A DNA stretch of 64,000 bases, from positions 124,001 to 188,000 of the forward strand of contig JAYQSH010000011.1 of the NCBI GenBank assembly GCA_038146805.1. Reading direction: 5' to 3'. Below, piece by piece: positions 1 to 8,516 of this stretch (its first letter is position 1; each line of letters opens with the position of its first letter). Source of the stretch: CAIYXB01 sp038146805 (GTDB lineage Bacteria > Cyanobacteriota > Vampirovibrionia > LMEP-6097). Below the pieces are notes generated by a model. It was not told where the DNA came from, searched no databases, and was given only the letters and a program-made list of their open reading frames with translations. The translations under genes were made by a program, and so were the position numbers.

Positions 1-535
1 TGTTATTTCTCAACTGTTTAATGGTGGCAAATTTAATGGTGATGAAGTCAATCTTACAACTTCATTTAACCTAAATGATTCAATCACTATGAGCTCTACT
101 GGTGAAATGGTAATAAATGAAGCTGCAAACGATGCTGACTTTAGAGTTGAGGGACAAAATGCAACAGACTTAATCAGAACAGATGCTGAAAATGACAGAG
201 TTGGTATCAACACTGCAACTCCTAACTCGACATTTAACTTACATGGTTCAATTGCATTACCATTAACTACCAAGACTGGAAATTATACACTCACTGAAGC
301 AGACTACACAGTAATCGTTGATGCTGCATCAGGACCAATAACCCTGACCTTACCATCAAGCGCAGGCTTAGCAGGTCGAGTTTATGTAATCAAGAAAGTA
401 GATTCCACTGCAAACGGTATTACTATTGATGGAGCTGGATCAGAACAAATCGATGGAGATCTAACAACACAATTGAATCTTCAATATGAATCAATAACAA
501 TTCAGTGCGATGGCTCTCAATGGTTCTTACTATAA
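1..535 (+). CDS. C-terminal part of a phage tail-fibre/adhesin-like protein (5' end outside window)
   Basis: The frame is open from base 2, so this is the 3' end of a longer gene; the first in-frame ATG at 89 is probably internal. The visible ~177 residues hold a 'VGINTATPN' motif, a short repeat seen in phage tail fibres, tail spikes and trimeric surface proteins. A Thr/Gly/Asp-rich beta-strand domain follows, with 'NYTLTEADYTVIVDA' and ending 'YESITIQCDGSQWFLL', a common terminal domain of such fibres. It has no Cys cluster or catalytic motif. The role is inferred to be structural (host or surface binding). No other phage gene is visible, so it may be a domesticated fibre or surface protein rather than a prophage. 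Confidence 0.6.
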   Translation, partial: VISQLFNGGKFNGDEVNLTTSFNLNDSITMSSTGEMVINEAANDADFRVEGQNATDLIRTDAENDRVGINTATPNSTFNLHGSIALPLTTKTGNYTLTEADYTVIVDAASGPITLTLPSSAGLAGRVYVIKKVDSTANGITIDGAGSEQIDGDLTTQLNLQYESITIQCDGSQWFLL

Positions 536-575
536 AAAAAAGTGATAGAGACCCCCGCTAAAGAATCACTATCAC
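534..575 (-). terminator. Rho-independent terminator for the SDR gene
   Basis: Read on the minus strand, GTGATAG (575-569) pairs with CTATCAC (548-542) and is followed by a run of eight T (541-534). It lies ~70 bases past the stop of the minus-strand SDR gene. The plus-strand fibre gene ends inside the same structure. Confidence 0.7.
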
Positions 576-646
576 AACCCTAACTATAATTATATATAAA
601 GAATGAGGGTTAGGCTATAAAATAAAAATAAGTATCAAAACTTATC

Positions 647-1468
647 TTAATAACTGTCAATCATTGCACCAGCAACAACTAAAACTTGTCCACTCATGTA
701 ACTTGATAAATCACTTGCTAAAAATAAAGCAACATTCGCTATATCAATAGGTTGTCCCATTCCTTGTTCGCGATTTAAACCAGTTTGTGAATATAACATT
801 TCAATCATTTGTCTTTGTTGATCAGGGATACCTAACTTTCCATCATCACTAGGAGCAGCAGTTAAACGAGTTTGAATAAAACCCGGTGCAATAGAATTTG
901 CTCTAATATTAAAACGTGCCCATTCTTTTGCAACTGTTCTTGTGATTCCATTGATTCCTGCTTTTGCAGCAGCATAATTTATTTGTCCAGCGTTACCTTT
1001 AACGCCCGAAGTTGAACTCACATTTATTATTGATCTAGCTCTAGGAGCAGTACCTTCGTTTTTTGCAGGCTCACGCATTGCAGGCTCAGAAGCCTGGATC
1101 ATATTAAACGTACCTTTCAAATTAATATCAACAACAAAATCCCAATCTTCTTGAGTCATTTTATGTATAACTTTATCTCGAGTAATTCCAGCAATATTGG
1201 CAAGTACATCGATCTGCCCGCCACCTAAATCCATGGCGCCCTTTATAATTTTATTACAATCCTCTGCTTTACAAATATTTCCAGCTACAACTACTGATTC
1301 AACACCTAATTTATCAACTAGTGCTTTGGTTTCATTAGCAGGATCCGAATCTATATCAGCAATCAATATATTTGCACCATGTTCTGCATACAATAAAGCC
1401 GTAGCTTGTCCAATTCCTCTGCCTGCACCGGTAACGACAGCTGTTTTTCCTTGTAAAAGTTTCGTCAT
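647..1468 (-). CDS. SDR-family oxidoreductase, FabG-like (3-oxoacyl-ACP reductase type)
   Basis: This is a 273-residue classical short-chain dehydrogenase. It has the Rossmann TGAGRGIG motif near residues 14-21, 'ANIAG' (the NAG-type motif), a catalytic Ser in 'NVSSTSG' and the YxxxK pair in 'YAAAK'. The C-terminal 'ASDLSSYMSGQVLVVAGA' matches the FabG family. I chose the ATG at 1468; a longer TTG start at 1504 adds a 12-residue tail without family similarity. A hairpin with a T-run ends the unit. The likely reaction is NADPH-dependent reduction of a 3-oxoacyl thioester in fatty-acid or polyester synthesis. No fab neighbours are present, so another SDR substrate is possible. Confidence 0.85.
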   Translation of the reverse strand: MTKLLQGKTAVVTGAGRGIGQATALLYAEHGANILIADIDSDPANETKALVDKLGVESVVVAGNICKAEDCNKIIKGAMDLGGGQIDVLANIAGITRDKVIHKMTQEDWDFVVDINLKGTFNMIQASEPAMREPAKNEGTAPRARSIINVSSTSGVKGNAGQINYAAAKAGINGITRTVAKEWARFNIRANSIAPGFIQTRLTAAPSDDGKLGIPDQQRQMIEMLYSQTGLNREQGMGQPIDIANVALFLASDLSSYMSGQVLVVAGAMIDSY

Positions 1469-1550
1469 AATTTTTAATACTACTCTAATTTCAGTAAAAA
1501 GCAAATATCACAAACTAGATATATAATTGTTATAAGGTTTTAAAATTTTA

Positions 1551-3293
1551 ATGTTGAAAAGAAAAATTGTAATTGTAGGTGGAGGATTAGGTGGATTATC
1601 AGCAGCACTTGAAGCAGCGCAAAAAGGAAATGATGTTGATATTGTTTCAATAGTCCCGGTAAAAAGATCGCATTCTGTTTGCGCTCAAGGTGGAATAAAT
1701 TCTGCTAAAAATTTAAAAGGTGAAGGTGATTCTCCTGATAAACATGCTTACGATACTATTTATGGTGGTGATTTTTTGGCAAACCAAGGACCTATTGTGC
1801 GAATGTGCAATAGAGCTCCTGCCATTATTGATATGTACGCAAGATTTGGTGTCATGTTCAATAGAACCCCTGAAGGTAATTTAGATTTTAGAAGATTTGG
1901 TGGAACTCTTTATCATAGGACTGCATACGCTGGTGCTTCAACTGGTCAACAGTTACTTTATGCACTAGATGAGCAAGTAAGAAGGTTTGAGACAGAAGGC
2001 AAAGTCAATAAATACGAAGGTTGGGAAATGCTCTCAAATATTATTGATGACAATGGTACTTGCCGAGGAATTATTGCTCAAAATCTTGACACCATGGAGA
2101 TGCGTGTCTTTAAAGCTGATGCTGTAATTTTAGCCACCGGTGGTCCAGGATTGGTTTTTGGTAGATCGACGAATAGTGCAATTAACAATGGCTTGACAAC
2201 TGCTGTTAGTTATAGACAAGGTGTGCACTACGCAAATGGTGAATTTATTCAAGTACACCCGACTGCAATTCCGGGAACCGACAAAGATAGACTAATGTCA
2301 GAATCTGCTCGTGGTGAAGGTGGTAGAGTTTGGACTTACAAAAATGGAGAGCCTTGGTATTTCTTAGAAGAAAAATATCCTAAGTACGGTAACTTGGTAC
2401 CAAGAGATATTGCGACTAGAGAAATTTTTGATGTTGTTGTAAATCAAGGTCTAGGAGTAAATGGTAAAAGAGCTGTTCATCTTGACCTGACTCATAAAGA
2501 TAGAGCTGAACTCGATAAAAAGCTTGGAGCTATTTTAGAAATTTATGAAAAATTCAAAGGTACCGACCCAAGGGAAACACCTATGGAAGTTTTTCCTTCA
2601 GTACATTACAGCATGGGCGGACTTTGGGTTAACAATGATACACAGATGACTAATATACCGGGACTTTTTGCGGCTGGTGAATGTGAGTATCAATACCATG
2701 GTGCAAATCGACTGGGTGCAAACTCTTTACTTAGTTGTACTTTTGGTGGTTTTGAGGCAGGTAATTTTGCTACCGAATATGCAAAAGCTCTTGATAAAGG
2801 TTATGCAGATATCGCGGAAGATGTATATAAAAAAGAATTGAGAACTCAAGAAGACCTACAAAACACTCTTACTAAGCGTGATGGTGACCAAAATGCAAGA
2901 ACCTTACATAGAGAATTAGGTGATATGATGACTGCAAATGTGACGGTCGTTAGAGACAACAAAAAACTCACTGAAACACTTGAAAAAATCTCTGAATTAC
3001 AGGATAGATTCACCCGTATAAAAATACCTGATTCATCAAAATGGGCAAATCAAAGTTTATATTACACAAGAGAGTTAATGTACATGCTAGATTTGGGTAA
3101 AATAATTACAAAATCAGCTTTAAACAGAAACGAATCAAGAGGAGCTCACTACAAACCTGAGTTTCCTGAAAGAAATGATGACGAATGGTTAAAAACAACT
3201 TTGGCAACATACAAAGATGGTGAGCCAGAATTGAGTTACGAAGAGGTCGACACAAGCCATTACAAACCAGTGCTAAGGAACTACAGTAAATAG
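1551..3293 (+). CDS. sdhA: Succinate dehydrogenase/fumarate reductase flavoprotein subunit
   Basis: The 580-residue protein starts with an FAD dinucleotide motif (GGGLGG, 10-15). His41 in 'HSVCAQGGIN' is the residue that binds FAD covalently in this family. 'HPTAIPG', the active-site Arg region 'ESARGEGGRVW' and 'HGANRLGANSLL' follow, then the C-terminal helical domain. The sequence resembles the Bacillus/epsilon-type SdhA rather than the E. coli type. It interconverts succinate and fumarate, passing electrons to an iron-sulfur subunit. No sdhB or membrane anchor gene lies beside it, so the partners must be encoded elsewhere. hisA begins 4 bases after its stop, suggesting cotranscription with an unrelated biosynthetic gene. 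Confidence 0.9.
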   Translation: MLKRKIVIVGGGLGGLSAALEAAQKGNDVDIVSIVPVKRSHSVCAQGGINSAKNLKGEGDSPDKHAYDTIYGGDFLANQGPIVRMCNRAPAIIDMYARFGVMFNRTPEGNLDFRRFGGTLYHRTAYAGASTGQQLLYALDEQVRRFETEGKVNKYEGWEMLSNIIDDNGTCRGIIAQNLDTMEMRVFKADAVILATGGPGLVFGRSTNSAINNGLTTAVSYRQGVHYANGEFIQVHPTAIPGTDKDRLMSESARGEGGRVWTYKNGEPWYFLEEKYPKYGNLVPRDIATREIFDVVVNQGLGVNGKRAVHLDLTHKDRAELDKKLGAILEIYEKFKGTDPRETPMEVFPSVHYSMGGLWVNNDTQMTNIPGLFAAGECEYQYHGANRLGANSLLSCTFGGFEAGNFATEYAKALDKGYADIAEDVYKKELRTQEDLQNTLTKRDGDQNARTLHRELGDMMTANVTVVRDNKKLTETLEKISELQDRFTRIKIPDSSKWANQSLYYTRELMYMLDLGKIITKSALNRNESRGAHYKPEFPERNDDEWLKTTLATYKDGEPELSYEEVDTSHYKPVLRNYSK

Positions 3294-3297
3294 TTTT

Positions 3298-4071
3298 ATG
3301 CCTTCAAGACTAGACGATAAAGAAAAAATTCCTTTTAATGTGTACACAGCGATAGACATTCTTGATAAAGAGTGTGTGCGCTTAAAACAAGGAGATTTTG
3401 AAGTTAGCACAACTTACAACAAAGACCCTGTTTTTGTTGCAAAACGTTGGGATAAGCTCGGAGCCAAGATGCTTCATGTTGTTGATCTCGATGGTGCGCG
3501 TTCTGGTCTGCGTAGTAATTTCACCTTGATCGAAAGTATTATTAATTCAACTGATTTGAAAATTCAAGTGGGTGGTGGTATTCGCAAAATGGATTCTATC
3601 GACAGATACCTTAAAGCCGGTGCCTCACGAGTTATTATAGGAAGTTCAGCAGTCAAAGATCCAGACTTTGTAAAAGAAGCACTAGATGAATATGGTGGAG
3701 ATAAAATCATTATTGCACTCGACTGTAGAAAAGGTTTTGTTGCAATTGATGGTTGGAAAACAAGTAGTGATTTAAAAGCAATAAATATTGTGAGTAAATA
3801 TAAAGCTTATGGATTAGAAACGGTTATTTTCACAGATATTGATAGAGATGGTATGTTAGGCGGTCCAAACCTCGAAGAATTAGAAAGTTTCTTGAGTCTG
3901 ACAGATATCAAAATTATCGCAAGTGGTGGCATTGGTAATTTAGAAGATGTTAAATCAGTAAAAGCTTTAAGAAAAAAACATGAGAACATTGATGGTGTGA
4001 TTATTGGCAAAGCTCTATACGCTAACATGATTAATCCACAGAATTTATACAGCGACGAAATTTATTTTTAA
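3298..4071 (+). CDS. hisA: ProFAR isomerase of histidine biosynthesis
   Basis: This is a 257-residue TIM-barrel protein of the HisA/HisF family. Asp20 in 'YTAIDILDKECVRL' and Asp in 'IIALDCRKG' match the two catalytic aspartates of HisA. 'QVGGGIR' and 'IIASGGIGN' are the two phosphate-binding loops. 'LHVVDLDGARSG' is diagnostic of HisA over HisF. It isomerises ProFAR to PRFAR in the cytoplasm. The first ~14 residues (MPSRLDDKEKIPFN) extend beyond the usual start; no internal ATG offers an alternative. The stop is directly followed by the ribF ATG, so the two are translationally adjacent. No other his genes are in the window. Confidence 0.9.
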   Translation: MPSRLDDKEKIPFNVYTAIDILDKECVRLKQGDFEVSTTYNKDPVFVAKRWDKLGAKMLHVVDLDGARSGLRSNFTLIESIINSTDLKIQVGGGIRKMDSIDRYLKAGASRVIIGSSAVKDPDFVKEALDEYGGDKIIIALDCRKGFVAIDGWKTSSDLKAINIVSKYKAYGLETVIFTDIDRDGMLGGPNLEELESFLSLTDIKIIASGGIGNLEDVKSVKALRKKHENIDGVIIGKALYANMINPQNLYSDEIYF

Positions 4072-5007
4072 ATGCAAATTATTGAAGCAAAGCTCCCCGA
4101 CATAAATCTTCAAACACCTTCAGCTCTTGCACTTGGAATGTTTGACGGCGTTCACTTAGGGCACCAAAAAGTTATAGCGCATGCAAAAGTTTTTGCTGAG
4201 ACAAACTCATTGCAAACTGGAGTCATCACTCTAAAAAAACACCCTAAAGAATTAACACATCGCAACCTAAAAGAAAAAGACGCACCTTTATTACTAACTA
4301 ATCTTGAAACAAGATTTAAAATCTTTCAGGACTTTGGTATAGATTTTGTTTTAGTGATTGATTTTGATGAAGAGTTTATGAATACCAGTGCACTGGATTA
4401 TTTAAACCTCTATCTAAAAGACAAATTAAATAGCAAATTTATTAGTGTCGGTTATGATCATCACTTTGGCAAAAATCGTTCAGGCAATATTCACTTACTT
4501 GAAACATGGAGCCAAGAAAATGATATTAAATTAAAAGTACAAGAACCTTATCAAATTATAGATACTGTTGTTAGTAGTTCTCTTATTAGACAGCTTATTA
4601 GCAAAGGTAAAATCAAAGAAGCTAATCAATATTTGGGCTATGATTTTCGCTATATTGCTCAAGTCATTCACGGTAAAAAACAAGGTCAACAGTTAGGCTT
4701 TCCCACAGCAAACTTAGAGATTGATAGACAAGTACAATTACCCGCTTTTGGGGTTTACAAAGGTTACTGTCAAATTGAAAATAATCCAGAGATATATAAA
4801 GTTGCAATTAATTATGGAGTTAGACCCTCAATAGATAATGACGATAGCAAATCACTCGAACTACACTTGATCAATTTTAGTGGAGATCTTTATGGTAAAA
4901 AAATTGACTTAAGATTCACTGAAAAAATTAGAGATGAACAAAAGTTTTCCAATCTTGAAGATTTAAAAAAACAAATAAAAGAAGATATAGCATTATGCAT
5001 GAATTAA
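4072..5007 (+). CDS. ribF: Bifunctional riboflavin kinase / FAD synthetase
   Basis: At 311 residues it has the normal bifunctional length. The N-terminal nucleotidyltransferase domain carries 'GMFDGVHLGHQ' (the GxFDGxHxGH signature) and 'SSSLIRQLI'. The C-terminal flavokinase domain carries 'GFPTANLEI' and the 'LELHLINF' segment. It makes FMN and then FAD from riboflavin with ATP, which fits a window containing four or more flavoenzymes. The start codon abuts the hisA stop, and the last 13 bases overlap the start of the DedA gene, so hisA-ribF-dedA look like one transcript. Confidence 0.93.
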   Translation: MQIIEAKLPDINLQTPSALALGMFDGVHLGHQKVIAHAKVFAETNSLQTGVITLKKHPKELTHRNLKEKDAPLLLTNLETRFKIFQDFGIDFVLVIDFDEEFMNTSALDYLNLYLKDKLNSKFISVGYDHHFGKNRSGNIHLLETWSQENDIKLKVQEPYQIIDTVVSSSLIRQLISKGKIKEANQYLGYDFRYIAQVIHGKKQGQQLGFPTANLEIDRQVQLPAFGVYKGYCQIENNPEIYKVAINYGVRPSIDNDDSKSLELHLINFSGDLYGKKIDLRFTEKIRDEQKFSNLEDLKKQIKEDIALCMN

Positions 5008-5603
5008 AACAACAAATACTTAATCTCTGTGAGCCAATTGTCAATTGGTTTGCTTCGCTTGGTGAACTTGGCTTATTTTTCTTGGCTTTTATTGAATCTT
5101 CGTTTTTTCCAATCCCACCAGATCTTTTATATATAACCTTAATTTTAAAGGGAGCTACCAACCCTTACGCACTAGCACTGATTGCGAGTGTGGGCAGTAC
5201 ATTAGGCGCTATTTTTGGCTACGCATTGGGGTATTGGGGTGGCAGACCTTTAATTCAAAAAATATTAGGCGCAAAAATTGAAGCTTCTCTCACAAAAGCA
5301 GAAAACTTTTTTAAAGAATACGGGTCACTGGCAATGTTTATTGCAGCCTTTACGCCAATACCTTTTAAAGTATTTACTGTCACTGGCGGTCTTTGCAAAA
5401 TGAATTTATTTACTTTTACTCTATATAGTTTATTTGGTAGAGCAGGTAGATTTTTCTTGTTTACTTTTTTATTTGTTCAATACGGAAACATCATTACAGA
5501 AAACTTTGTCAAAATTACACTTTATAGTGGCATTGTAGTAATTTTTGCTTTTTTTATTTGGAAATTCAACAAAAAAAAATTAAAGGCTAAGCAAGTCAGC
5601 TAA
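4995..5603 (+). CDS. DedA/YqaA-family inner-membrane protein
   Basis: This 202-residue polytopic protein has four to five hydrophobic helices. It contains 'ESSFFPIPPD' (the family's acidic-Pro motif) and 'GYALGYWGGRPL', with 'FTPIPFKVFTVTGG' later. These are hallmarks of the DedA/VTT superfamily of lipid-carrier flippases and membrane-homeostasis proteins. The start ATG lies inside the ribF 3' end. The 3' end overlaps the convergent gshB by 24 bases. The substrate cannot be read from sequence; undecaprenyl phosphate or phospholipid transport is the known range of the family. Confidence 0.85.
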   Translation: MHELKQQILNLCEPIVNWFASLGELGLFFLAFIESSFFPIPPDLLYITLILKGATNPYALALIASVGSTLGAIFGYALGYWGGRPLIQKILGAKIEASLTKAENFFKEYGSLAMFIAAFTPIPFKVFTVTGGLCKMNLFTFTLYSLFGRAGRFFLFTFLFVQYGNIITENFVKITLYSGIVVIFAFFIWKFNKKKLKAKQVS

Positions 5604-6568
5604 AATTAAATCTTCCAAGCACTGTCCTGCTGGTAATTCATTAACACGATTGATTTCTTGTAAACAGGTAGGAGAAGTGATATTGATTTCAGTAAGATAG
5701 TCTCCAATAATATCAACACCAGCAAAATATATTTTGTTTGCAACTAAAAAATCTTTTATGGTAGCAACAATTTCCAAATCTCTTTTTGAGGGGCTGTATT
5801 GCTTTGAACTACCACCAGCCGCAAGATTAGCTCTATTATCAGCATCACTTGGCACTCGCAATAAAGCACCAATACAATCACCATTTAAAATTATCAAACG
5901 CTTATCACCTTGTGCAATTTCAGGTATAAATTTTTGTAACATTACTGGCTTATCTTTGAGACTTGTTTCAACAATAGAATTAACATTTTTATCGCCATCT
6001 TTAAGCACAAAAACACCCGCTCCACCCATGGCATCTAAAGGCTTCAAAACAACTTTTTTATGTTTGCTCACAAATTCCTTAACCTCTAAAACACTTTCAC
6101 TGACGATCGTTTCAGGAATCACAGAAGGGAAATTTAGTATTGAAAGTTTTTCATTGTTAATCAAAAGACTAGCTGGGTTATTTACCACAAGTGCTTTTTT
6201 ACATAAATTCAAAAGTTGTGTCTCATAGATATAAGTACTATCTACGGGAGGATCCTTTCTCATAAAAACAATTTTGAAATCATCTAATTCAATTTCAGTA
6301 CATGGATATTTTTGTGGATTTGGGTTTTCATCAAGGGGAATTACTGGAAATTTGATCAAAGAAGCATTATTGTTCTCTTGAAATCAAAAAATTCTTTATC
6401 AAGCTCTATAAACTGAGCTTTTACACAAGCATCTTTGCAAGTAAGACTAGAAGATGATGCGTAAAAAACTTGAAGGTTCTTTCTATGACATGCTTTCATC
6501 AAAGCCCAAGTTGAATCATGATCTTTTTTAAATGTAGTAATTTCATCTGCCAAAAAAGCTATCTTCAT
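5580..6568 (-). pseudogene. gshB: Glutathione synthetase, split by one frameshift
   Basis: Two adjacent minus-strand frames together cover GshB. The N-terminal ~70 residues (from ATG 6568, preceded by AGGATTG) contain 'DSTWALMKACHRKNLQVFYA'. The remaining ~259 residues hold 'VFMRKDPPVDSTYIY', the ATP-grasp core 'KPLDAMGGAGVF', 'GDKRLIIL', 'RVPSDADNRANLAAGG' and 'VDIIGDYLTEINITSPTC'. The frames join at about 6370-6385, just after 'DKEFFDF', beside a T-run. All catalytic segments are intact, so the shift may be recent, a sequence error, or corrected by slippage. If functional, the enzyme joins gamma-glutamylcysteine and glycine. It precedes no gshA. The 3' end overlaps the dedA 3' end. Confidence 0.85.
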
Positions 6569-6582
6569 TTTTATCAATCCTT

Positions 6583-7710
6583 TTAATTAAATAAATCCAA
6601 ATATTGTTCGTATCCTTCTTCCTTGAGTTCTTTTACTGGGATAAATCTTAGTGAGGCAGAGTTAATACAATAACGTAATCCACCTTTTTCAGATGGACCA
6701 TCATTAAAAACGTGCCCCAAGTGAGAAGCACCAGCTTTTGATTTAACTTCAACTCTATGCATACCATAGCTATCATCTGCATGCTCAGTAACATGATTGT
6801 TCTCAATAGGCTTGGTAAAAGAAGGCCAACCAGTACCCGAATCAAATTTATCTGTAGAACTAAACAATGGCTCTCCAGTAACAATATCTACATAGATACC
6901 GGGTTCTTTATTGTTCCAATATTTATTATTAAAAGCTGGTTCTGTTCCACAATTCTGAGTAACATGAAACTGCAGATCATCTAGTTTTTTTAACAGTAGT
7001 TTTTTTTCAGGCTTAGCATATGGACTATTAAGTTCTTCTATACTTAATTCTTCAAGTTCATCTTCAAAATCAAAAAAATCTTTTTTAAATTTACTTTTCA
7101 TCTGATCAACAAAGGTCTGTCTTCCAGATCCAATGCGGTATGCAGAATAGTGTATAGGATTTTTTTTGGCATAATCTTGATGATATTCTTCAGCAGCAAA
7201 AAACTTTGTTGCTGGTAAAACCTCAAGCATGATTTCTTTATCCAATATTTTTTTCTGCTCCAGTTGTTCAATAGCAGTTAAAGCCATTATTTTTTGCTGG
7301 TCAGTATGATAAAAGATAGCAGGTTTATATTGAGAGCCTCTATCTGCAAATTGCCCTTGACTATCTGTAACATCAACCTCTCTAAAAAATATCTCCAATA
7401 AATCAGCATAAGAAGTTTTTGAACTATCAAAAGTTATTTCAATAGCTTCATAATGTCCAGTAGTCCCCATGCTGACACGTTCATAATTAGCATCTTTTTC
7501 TGATCCACCAATATAACCAGAGACAACAGAAGTCACGCCCTGCGCTTTTTTAAAAGTAGTTTCGACACACCAAAAACAACCACCCGCAAAAGTAGCTTTT
7601 TGCATAAATTTCGATTTATCATTCATGACTTTTTGTCTCCCTTGCTTTTTCAAACTCCAAAAAAGAGCTATAGCTATTATAAGGCATATAAATAGAACTT
7701 TATTTATCAT
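6583..7710 (-). CDS. msrAB: Fused peptide-methionine sulfoxide reductase MsrA-MsrB, membrane-anchored
   Basis: The protein has 375 residues. An N-terminal hydrophobic helix (about 4-20) acts as signal or anchor. The MsrA domain has catalytic Cys45 in 'GGCFWC', followed by 'EYHQDY'. The C-terminal MsrB domain has 'SGTGWPSF', 'HLGHVF' and catalytic Cys in 'RYCINSASLRF'. The CxxC zinc pairs of zinc-type MsrB are absent, as usual in fused enzymes. It repairs both S and R methionine sulfoxide, probably outside the cytoplasm. Its ATG overlaps the stop of the upstream peroxiredoxin-like gene (TAATG), so the two are coupled. Confidence 0.93.
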   Translation of the reverse strand: MINKVLFICLIIAIALFWSLKKQGRQKVMNDKSKFMQKATFAGGCFWCVETTFKKAQGVTSVVSGYIGGSEKDANYERVSMGTTGHYEAIEITFDSSKTSYADLLEIFFREVDVTDSQGQFADRGSQYKPAIFYHTDQQKIMALTAIEQLEQKKILDKEIMLEVLPATKFFAAEEYHQDYAKKNPIHYSAYRIGSGRQTFVDQMKSKFKKDFFDFEDELEELSIEELNSPYAKPEKKLLLKKLDDLQFHVTQNCGTEPAFNNKYWNNKEPGIYVDIVTGEPLFSSTDKFDSGTGWPSFTKPIENNHVTEHADDSYGMHRVEVKSKAGASHLGHVFNDGPSEKGGLRYCINSASLRFIPVKELKEEGYEQYLDLFN

Positions 7711-8489
7711 TACAGTCGTGCTTTTACAACAGCCAAAACTGAATCAGGCTCTGCTCTTTTTTTGTAGTCAAGTTCAGCAAAAACATATTTGATAACCCGG
7801 TTTTGATCTATTAATATAGCTGCCGGTACAGGTAACTCATTGTTATTGTTGTCATTACGATCTTTCAAATCAATTCCCATGTTTTCATAAATTGGAACTA
7901 ATTTTGCATCTAACTCATAAACCAGATTAAATCTTTTTGCAAGTTTGTTTTTTTTATCAATTAATAACGGAAAAGGAAAGACGTGATAATTTTGAAAAGC
8001 CTGCGCTAAGGATTTCTTTTCTGGACTAATTGCAAAAATTTGTACATTTGCTTGCAAAAATTCTTGATAATAATCTTTGTATTCTTTTAGTTCAAGATTA
8101 CAATATGGATCCCAACTACCACGATAGAATAAAAGCAATACAGCATTATCATTTAAAGTATCATATAGATTTACTTCGCTACCAAGTGAATCTTTTAATT
8201 TGAAATTTCTTACACTATCACCAATCTTCGGGAAATTATTTTGTAAACCTTGGTTCTTTAAACGGTATAGAGACTCAATCATGACCTTTTTTTGTTCTTG
8301 ACTTAATTTTGATTTAGCAACAGCCGCAAAACTATTTAGTTTTTCTTGTAGGGAAATTTTATTTTCTTTGATTTCTTGTTGATGTGCTTGTTGCTTTTTA
8401 GCTTTTGTATTTTTTGCTTGCTTTTGAATTTGCGCACAAGACAAAAGCAAAAAACATAAAACTAGATTTAGAATGAATTTCATTTGCAT
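7710..8489 (-). CDS. Peroxiredoxin-like (AhpC/TSA) lipoprotein lacking the usual first Cys
   Basis: The 259-residue protein starts with a lipoprotein signal (lipobox 'LLSC|A'), then a Lys/Gln-rich linker and a thioredoxin-fold AhpC/TSA domain ('GDSVRNFKLKD', 'LLLFYRGSWDPYCNLEL', 'FAISPE'). Relatives normally read RGxWCPYC; here the first Cys is Asp, leaving only the second. The protein may use the remaining Cys, act as a thiol partner without classic peroxidase chemistry, or be impaired. Its coupling to msrAB suggests it helps protect or reduce oxidised envelope proteins. A second ATG two codons downstream could also be used. Confidence 0.8.
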   Translation of the reverse strand: MQMKFILNLVLCFLLLSCAQIQKQAKNTKAKKQQAHQQEIKENKISLQEKLNSFAAVAKSKLSQEQKKVMIESLYRLKNQGLQNNFPKIGDSVRNFKLKDSLGSEVNLYDTLNDNAVLLLFYRGSWDPYCNLELKEYKDYYQEFLQANVQIFAISPEKKSLAQAFQNYHVFPFPLLIDKKNKLAKRFNLVYELDAKLVPIYENMGIDLKDRNDNNNNELPVPAAILIDQNRVIKYVFAELDYKKRAEPDSVLAVVKARL

Positions 8490-8516
8490 ACTATAAACTT
8501 AACAAATGCCTAAGAA

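Noticed and set aside
1469..1504. TTG start extending the SDR gene by 12 codons
   Set aside because: ATG at 1468 fits the family start; the extension has no similarity.
1197..1526. Plus-strand frame opposite the SDR gene
   Set aside because: Mirror of strong coding sequence on the other strand, with no domain or ribosome site.
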